Shown here: positions 59,596 to 64,000 of the stretch, in pieces
How positions within the stretch are numbered: the stretch's first letter is position 1
Layout of the letters: every line of letters begins with the position of its first letter
Assembly: GCA_964473245.1 (NCBI GenBank)
Contig: CAYYOL010000006.1
Span: forward strand, 5,679 to 69,678
From: CAYZJV01 sp964473245
Lineage (GTDB): Bacteria; Spirochaetota; Spirochaetia; Sphaerochaetales; Sphaerochaetaceae
Direction: 5' to 3'
Length of the DNA: 64,000 nt
Notes under the pieces: generated by a model
What the model saw: the letters and a program-made list of their open reading frames with translations, nothing else
What the model was told of the DNA's origin: nothing
The model's database searches: none
Program-made: the position numbers and the translations under genes

Positions 59596-60504
59596 TCGTA
59601 TGGCTTCCCGATTGTCCGGATGAACCCAATGGACGTGTGGGAGGCTTCTGAAGAAGGTCATCTGCCGCTTTGCGTACATTCTACTGTTTCGAACGATGAG
59701 CTTTGCAATATCCTCACGCTTCATCGTCTTGTGTTCGGATGCAACAAAGAACTCACGATACCCGATACCCTGCATCCCGGGCCATTCGGGTGTAGCTCCC
59801 AGTGACACGAGGTGATTGAACTCCGCTTCGAGGCCCTGTTCGAACATGGAATCGACACGGGTCTCAATACGCCGTTCGAGTTCATCACGATCTCTATGCA
59901 GTCCTATAATCAGCGGATTTATGCCGTTTCTGGCAACAGTAGGGAGGGAAAAACTGGACAACGGCTTTCCCGCCGTCTCATAGACCTCTAGTGCACGGGT
60001 AATCCGATACGCATCGGCTGGATGTATCTTTTCGGCAGAGATCGGATCTACTTCCTGCAGTCGCTTATGACACCATGCAAGGCCATGAGACTGTGCAAGT
60101 TCACTTATATGAGCTCGTACCTTTGGGTCGCTTTTCGGTGCGTGAGGAAGTCCGAAATAGAAATGTTTGAAATAGTAAGCGGTGCCACCGCAGATGATCG
60201 GTATGTTCCCATTGGCAACGATCTTGGAGCAAGCAACATCGGCCAGCTTCACAAAATCCCCCACAGAGAATTGTTCCCAGGGTTCTCGGATATCAATGAG
60301 ATGATGCGGTATGCGGTGCAAGAGAGCGGGATCGGGTTTTGCTGAGCCGATATCCAGGTGGCGGTATATCTGCTTGGAGTCGGCGTTCACCACCTCGTAT
60401 CCGGAGGCGAACACTTGCTCAAGTAGAGCAGTCTTGCCTACCCCGGTGGGGCCAAACAGAAAAATCAGGTGGCTACTCCTTGTCGTCTGTCGTAAATTCG
60501 ACAT
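59569..60504 (-). CDS. miaA: tRNA dimethylallyltransferase
   Basis: Adds the isopentenyl group to A37 of tRNAs that read UNN codons. The 311-residue protein has the P-loop GPTGVGKT (18-25), NADSKQIYRHLDIGSAKP, the HHLID motif, GGTAYYFKHFYFGLP and the late GIGYREF and KRQMTFFRS. The ATG is directly preceded by GGAGG, too close for normal spacing, and lies within the end of the upstream small gene (32-base overlap), so initiation is probably coupled. The 3' end overlaps the converging membrane-protein gene by 27 bases. Confidence 0.95.
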   Translation of the reverse strand: MSNLRQTTRSSHLIFLFGPTGVGKTALLEQVFASGYEVVNADSKQIYRHLDIGSAKPDPALLHRIPHHLIDIREPWEQFSVGDFVKLADVACSKIVANGNIPIICGGTAYYFKHFYFGLPHAPKSDPKVRAHISELAQSHGLAWCHKRLQEVDPISAEKIHPADAYRITRALEVYETAGKPLSSFSLPTVARNGINPLIIGLHRDRDELERRIETRVDSMFEQGLEAEFNHLVSLGATPEWPGMQGIGYREFFVASEHKTMKREDIAKLIVRNSRMYAKRQMTFFRSLPHVHWVHPDNREAIRSLIAKPIS

Positions 60505-60670
60505 CCTCCAGCAGCACCTTCTCGAGAACCTTAGATACTACTTTGTCGTTGTTGTTTTCGATCTCTTCGTCGCCGTTGGCTGCCATGACATTCGCAAGGC
60601 TGATCGCAACACACGTCATTTCATACACATTGTTCTCTTTGTCGACAAGTACATCTAACGGAATGCTCAA
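60473..60670 (-). CDS. rpoZ: Small RNA polymerase omega (RpoZ)-like protein
   Basis: A 65-residue acidic protein starting at TTG 60670, with AAGGAG seven bases upstream. The pattern IPLDVLVDKENNVYEMTCVAISLANVM, then NNNDKVVSKVLEKVL (given in two parts), resembles the omega subunit core: the P-L-D-x-L opening, Y-x-x-T-x-A-A/V helix, and K-x-V-x-x-A/V. The gene order yicC - nucleoside monophosphate kinase - this gene matches the widespread yicC-gmk-rpoZ order, which supports the call. The similarity is weak, so the name is provisional. It overlaps miaA by 32 bases. Confidence 0.5.
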   Translation of the reverse strand: MSIPLDVLVDKENNVYEMTCVAISLANVMAANGDEEIENNNDKVVSKVLEKVLLEDVEFTTDDKE

Positions 60671-60731
60671 GGTGGTTCTCCTTCATCGATAATTGCAATT
60701 TCATTATACTACAGAAAAGTGTGGCTTTTGC

Positions 60732-61262
60732 CTAGTGGGCAAGGCGCTCCATGCGTGCCACTCGATCCAGAATCTTCTGCACAACCTCCTCCGAAGTCAG
60801 CGAGTCGGTGTCTATGACCAGATGTGCAACCGATGGATCGGTGTTGTCTATGCCGTAGATTCGCCGGTACCGAGCAGTGTCGTTCGCATCGCGCACTCTG
60901 GTTTCATGCAGTCGCTCTTCGAATGTACCCCCCTCTCGCTTCTGAATCCGCTGTGCACGCACCTCGGTAGATGCCGTGAGATAGACCTTCAACTCGGCCT
61001 CCTCGAGCACCCAGATAGCCAACCGGGATCCAAGCACGCAGTCTTCATGCTCCATTGCCATGGCAACTTGCCTGCTATCCAATTCGCGATCTATCGAATC
61101 GTCCTCCTCTGCCATCCTGCAGAAGTCCCAGAAATCGATACCTCGTTCCTTGGCAAGATTCCTGAATGTGAAGTTGATAAGGGGATAGTCGAGACGTTGA
61201 GCGACTAAGGTGCTTACTGTGGTATTCCCACATCCACTCTTACCGGAAATTGCAATTCTCAT
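60732..61262 (-). CDS. cmk: Archaeal-type cytidylate (CMP) kinase
   Basis: A 176-residue nucleoside monophosphate kinase of the type-2 (archaeal) CMP kinase group. The P-loop is ISGKSGCGNTTVS, where the usual Walker lysine is Asn, as in archaeal enzymes that read G-S-G-T-T. Other typical parts are VLGSRLAIWVLEEAELKVYLTAS, the lid ERLHETRVRDANDTARYRRIYGID, and HLVIDTDSLTSEE. ATG 61262 has GGAG seven bases upstream; a TTG four codons earlier is less likely. It occupies the place between yicC and rpoZ where most bacteria carry gmk. Confidence 0.85.
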   Translation of the reverse strand: MRIAISGKSGCGNTTVSTLVAQRLDYPLINFTFRNLAKERGIDFWDFCRMAEEDDSIDRELDSRQVAMAMEHEDCVLGSRLAIWVLEEAELKVYLTASTEVRAQRIQKREGGTFEERLHETRVRDANDTARYRRIYGIDNTDPSVAHLVIDTDSLTSEEVVQKILDRVARMERLAH

Positions 61263-61275
61263 GATGTACTCCAAG

Positions 61276-62145
61276 CTATTCGATATTCCGCACCTGTTCG
61301 CGAATATTCTCCAGACTATCTTTCATGCCGACAACCTGATGATTGATTTCTGCCATGATGCTTTTGCTTCCGATGGTGTTTATCTCGCGGTTCATCTCCT
61401 GACAGAGGAAATCGAGACGTTTACCGACCGGATCGGGCGAGTCAAGCAGATCCATATAGAGCTCGATATGGGTCTTCAGACGGACAAGCTCCTCACTTAC
61501 CGAATACTTTGTCAGGAGTATGGCGACCTCTTGGAGGAACCGATTCTCATCGTACCCCTTCGATCCGAGCAACTCCTCGAACCGAGCGAGCAGATTCGTC
61601 TTGAGCCGCTCCTCCAATGCATCGGCATATCCAGCGACCGTATCCAGCCCGGTCAAGAGGGCATCTCCCAGTTGTTTCAGATGCACCTTGGTCGCATCTC
61701 CCTCCCGCTGCTTCGATACCTTGAGATCACGCAATGCCATCTCAAGCAACTCGAACAGTGGCTCTTCATACCGCGAGATATCGGTATCTCTCACTGAAAC
61801 CAGCACACCCTCTGCGTCGATATAGTCACGTAACACCGGCTCTTTCGCTATACCTGCCGCATCGGCAATCTGTGAGTAGGCACTCCGATACTGCTCGAGT
61901 GCTGCATGGTCGACGTGAAGATTCAGATCTGCACGCAACTGTCTCAATCGGATATTCAGATCGACATGTCCCCGCTGAGAGACCGACTTGATCTGTTCAT
62001 CCATTCGCTGTTCGAATCGAGAAAGACTGTTCGGCATGGTATGATTGATCTCGAGATAGCGGTTATTGTACGATTTGACCTCTACAGTGAGGAGAAAGTC
62101 GTTTGTGAGGCGTTCTGCATAGCCATACCCTGTCATGCTCAACAT
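61276..62145 (-). CDS. yicC: YicC family endoribonuclease-like protein
   Basis: A 289-residue YicC-family protein; E. coli YicC is implicated in RNA degradation. The start MLSMTGYGYAE and the C-terminus DFLCQEMNREINTIGSKS are the two conserved ends, with the acidic DUF1732 region at about 205-289. ATG 62145 has AGGAG six bases upstream; a frame 34 codons longer runs into murC. It overlaps the end of murC by seven bases and ends 13 bases before cmk. Confidence 0.94.
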   Translation of the reverse strand: MLSMTGYGYAERLTNDFLLTVEVKSYNNRYLEINHTMPNSLSRFEQRMDEQIKSVSQRGHVDLNIRLRQLRADLNLHVDHAALEQYRSAYSQIADAAGIAKEPVLRDYIDAEGVLVSVRDTDISRYEEPLFELLEMALRDLKVSKQREGDATKVHLKQLGDALLTGLDTVAGYADALEERLKTNLLARFEELLGSKGYDENRFLQEVAILLTKYSVSEELVRLKTHIELYMDLLDSPDPVGKRLDFLCQEMNREINTIGSKSIMAEINHQVVGMKDSLENIREQVRNIE

Positions 62146-63587
62146 TGGTTGCTCCTTCGTCGCCCCTCTGCGATACGCTTTGCGAGGCCGCTCGTATTTC
62201 CAGCTCCCATCGTAACGCAGAGATCTCCCCTGTGCAATAGCGCACATGCGGCTTCGATCGCCTCATGCTCGTCCTGTACGAATACGCCATGTGCATCGTG
62301 TGCAAGGCGACGTGCAAGCTCATACGATGCTGCTTGGTCTCCGTCGCTCCGAGCTGAGGTGAACACCGGTCGCACGATGAGAGAATCGGAGAGACTGAGC
62401 GATGCGACGAACCCTTCGAAGAACGCCTCGGTACGACTTACGGTGTGCGGATGAAACAGAGTAAGGATCGATCTATCGGGAAAGCGGGTCCGTAGTGCAG
62501 TGAGAGCAGTCTGTATTTCGGTTGGATGGTGCGCGTAATCGTCCACATATACTACGTCATCGTCAATAATGGTTATCTCGAGTCGTTTTGCTGTTCCGGG
62601 AAACTGTTCGGCTTCTCGCATGAGAGCACCGAATACGGCACTCGAGACAATTGACGCCGAAAGCTCACCTAGCGTACCAAGAACCATACAAGAGCCCAAC
62701 AATGCAGCTCCTATGGTATCAAGAACGAGTGGGATAGATCCCAATGTACTGTGAAAACTCCCAGAGAGTGTACTGAGTGAATATGTTGATTCCAGTGAGC
62801 CCGACTCATAGTCGACAAGCCGAACAAGGCTTGTCGGGTGTTCGCCATAGGTGATCAGAGTCAGATCCGATCGATGCTTCCGTATATAATCGATGAGTCT
62901 ACGAGCAAGTGCTGAATCGGTACCGCAGACAACCGGAGCCCGTTCGGGAAGTCTCGAGACCAGAGAGCGAAAGGACTCGAATACCGACTCCTCGGTTGCA
63001 AACCAGTCTGGATGGTCGTGCTCCACGGTGGTAATCAATACTCCTTCTAGCTCATATGTGAGGAAGTGATCACGATACTCGCACGCTTCGAATAGTGCCC
63101 ATCGAGTGCCGGTGCATAACGATCCTGGGTGCAATCCTTGGATATGAGATCCGTATAGTGCACAGAATGGGAGCTCTGTGTTTCTGAGCACCCACTCGGC
63201 GCAACCGCATGCAGTGGTCTTCCCGTGTGTTCCGGCTACAGCGTAACTCTGCATGTTCCGGCTCATCCAAGCGAGCCACTCGGGATAGCTGTAGAGAGGG
63301 AGACCGAGCTCGAGAGCCCGTCTCAGTTGTGGGTTGCTCTCGCGGTCATATGCGGCTGAATGGATGACCACGGAGGTGTCGGAGGGAAGGGATGCAGCAT
63401 GGAACCCTGTGGTCCACGGTATTCCTGCTTGCTCCAGAACGGCACTGGTGGAGAATATCTCTGGTGCATCCGATCCGGTGACATGGGCGCCGAGCCGACT
63501 CAGCAACACCGACAGCGAAGCCATTCCAGTTCCCTGGATGCCAACAAGAAAAAAATTCTTCTGTCGAATCTCCTCCTGTAAGCCCAC
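62139..63587 (-). CDS. murC: UDP-N-acetylmuramate--L-alanine ligase
   Basis: ATP-dependent Mur ligase that adds L-alanine to UDP-MurNAc. The 482-residue protein has the MurC-type N-terminal Rossmann loop (GIQGTGMASLSVLLSRLG), the P-loop AGTHGKTT (118-125), EACEYRDHF, TTVEHDHPDW and DDYAHHPTEI. The related Mpl ligase cannot be excluded, but MurC is favoured by overall order and length. The GTG start has AGGAG six bases upstream. A terminator of the upstream gene ends about 20 bases before the start, and no clear promoter was found for this operon. Confidence 0.9.
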   Translation of the reverse strand: MGLQEEIRQKNFFLVGIQGTGMASLSVLLSRLGAHVTGSDAPEIFSTSAVLEQAGIPWTTGFHAASLPSDTSVVIHSAAYDRESNPQLRRALELGLPLYSYPEWLAWMSRNMQSYAVAGTHGKTTACGCAEWVLRNTELPFCALYGSHIQGLHPGSLCTGTRWALFEACEYRDHFLTYELEGVLITTVEHDHPDWFATEESVFESFRSLVSRLPERAPVVCGTDSALARRLIDYIRKHRSDLTLITYGEHPTSLVRLVDYESGSLESTYSLSTLSGSFHSTLGSIPLVLDTIGAALLGSCMVLGTLGELSASIVSSAVFGALMREAEQFPGTAKRLEITIIDDDVVYVDDYAHHPTEIQTALTALRTRFPDRSILTLFHPHTVSRTEAFFEGFVASLSLSDSLIVRPVFTSARSDGDQAASYELARRLAHDAHGVFVQDEHEAIEAACALLHRGDLCVTMGAGNTSGLAKRIAEGRRRSNQC

Positions 63588-63606
63588 TATGTACTCCTAC
63601 TTCCAC

Positions 63607-63634
63607 AAAAAAAGACTGTCCAAACACGACAGCC
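63607..63634 (-). terminator. Terminator of the zinc-ribbon gene
   Basis: Minus strand stem GGCTGTC/GACAGTC (one G-U) with a seven-base loop, followed by seven U (63607-63613). It also lies in the murC leader. Confidence 0.85.
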
Positions 63635-63657
63635 TTTCCTCATAACCGCCTAGGCGA

Positions 63658-63828
63658 CTACTGTGCGTTCTTGAACGTGGCGTTGCACTGTTTGCAGATC
63701 ATTGCCTTGGTGCCTTCAACCTCGTGTTCGTAGACAACCTTGATACCGGTTCTCTTACATACAGGGCAGGTACCCCGACCTTGTGACACCTGATCTCTCA
63801 TTCCAGCGCCTCTATGTGCTTTTGCCAT
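63658..63828 (-). CDS. 56-residue zinc-ribbon protein of unknown function
   Basis: A short protein with basic N-terminal half (MAKAHRGAGMRDQVSQGRG) followed by a four-cysteine zinc ribbon: CPVC at 21-24 and CKQC at 46-49, with VVYEHEVEGTKAMI between. It ends NATFKNAQ. AAGGAG is six to seven bases before the ATG, and a near-consensus promoter lies just upstream. The single-gene unit with a strong promoter and terminator suggests high expression, as for ribosome- or RNA polymerase-associated small proteins. I do not recognise the family. A ribosomal L32/L33-like or rubredoxin-like fold is possible but not supported by specific motifs. Confidence 0.85.
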   Translation of the reverse strand: MAKAHRGAGMRDQVSQGRGTCPVCKRTGIKVVYEHEVEGTKAMICKQCNATFKNAQ

Positions 63829-63865
63829 GAAATTCTCCTTGGTTCAATTGATCAATACTGTATTG

Positions 63866-63894
63866 ACTATAGTGAGCCGAAAAAAGATTGTCAA
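63866..63894 (-). promoter_or_regulatory. Consensus promoter of the zinc-ribbon gene
   Basis: Minus strand: -35 TTGACA at 63889-63894, 17-base spacer, -10 TATAGT at 63866-63871. Confidence 0.85.
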
Positions 63895-64000
63895 GCGTTG
63901 CTACCGAAACAGGATATTGACTCGTACGACGAGTGCACCGTCTTCCCATGGTTCCGCAGCGAGCAGAAGAAGACAGTGGGGTGTAATTTTTTAGAGATAA

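Noticed and set aside
63895..64000. End of another minus-strand gene at the right edge
   Set aside because: A 26-codon stretch ending ALVVRVNILFR and a stop (63901-63903) looks protein-like, but it has a stop just upstream and no start. With 106 bases available I cannot support a gene or a frameshifted remnant.

Overview
The window reads as a stretch of chromosome from a free-living, fermentative bacterium, most likely a member of the Spirochaetota (Spirochaetaceae-like). The reasons are inferential: a PPi-type phosphofructokinase, a histone H1-like (Hc1-type) small protein, signal peptides of the F-A-x-G-G-A-E-A kind, an archaeal-type CMP kinase and several long lineage-specific proteins beside ordinary housekeeping genes. 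Base composition looks near 50% G+C throughout, gene density is very high, and no gene-free stretch exceeds 300 bases. I saw no rRNA or tRNA genes, no insertion sequences, no prophage and no CRISPR array.

Layout, left to right. 1-7107 (minus strand): one operon, iclR - class III aminotransferase (diaminobutyrate type) - asd - M20D amidohydrolase - TRAP transporter dctP-dctQ-dctM (dctM runs off the left edge). 7297-9715: serA-serC-lrp. 9838-12237: metY-metA behind a possible Met/Cys leader peptide. 12316-15563: rpsU, recJ, recO. 15700-25210: mostly plus strand: a DUF4105 membrane protein, a divergent NagZ-like GH3 protein opposite carbamate kinase, a queuosine-precursor-type transporter plus a GDSL hydrolase, lon plus a U32 (tRNA hydroxylation type) gene, and the Hc1-like gene. 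25298-30617 (minus): valS, an ECF sigma/anti-sigma pair and cysS. 30690-35123: murB, an unknown exported protein, ackA and a cytidylate-kinase-like protein.

35300-41402 (minus): arsC-like - metallo-beta-lactamase - acyl-CoA synthetase - DAHP synthase - DJ-1 - DUF1846. 41572-46684: asnS, a LuxR-type regulator, a DUF188 protein and a GH2 beta-galactosidase. 46806-51762 (plus): PPi-phosphofructokinase, beta-mannosidase and a DUF364 protein. 51763-55014 (minus): iron alcohol dehydrogenase, YhbY and a second acyl-CoA synthetase. 55160-59595 (plus): a structured 5' region, folC, an RqcH/NFACT gene and a membrane protein with a possible degenerate kinase-like domain. 59569-63828 (minus): murC-yicC-cmk-rpoZ-like-miaA, preceded by a monocistronic zinc-ribbon protein.

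The genes describe an organism that scavenges sugars and organic or amino acids, ferments through PPi-dependent glycolysis to acetate (ackA) and alcohols (iron ADH), and makes serine, methionine and aromatic amino acids. No single cluster is an obvious undescribed system. The points most worth a second look are: the TRAP/aminotransferase/asd/M20 operon; a 25-bp palindrome placed identically in the promoters of rpsU and of the arsC-like operon; the Met/Cys leader before metYA; the extended Shine-Dalgarno and unclear start codon of rpsU; the structured leader before folC; and the membrane protein coupled to the RqcH gene. Start sites were re-chosen from Shine-Dalgarno position and family N-termini, so several genes are shorter than their maximal open frames.
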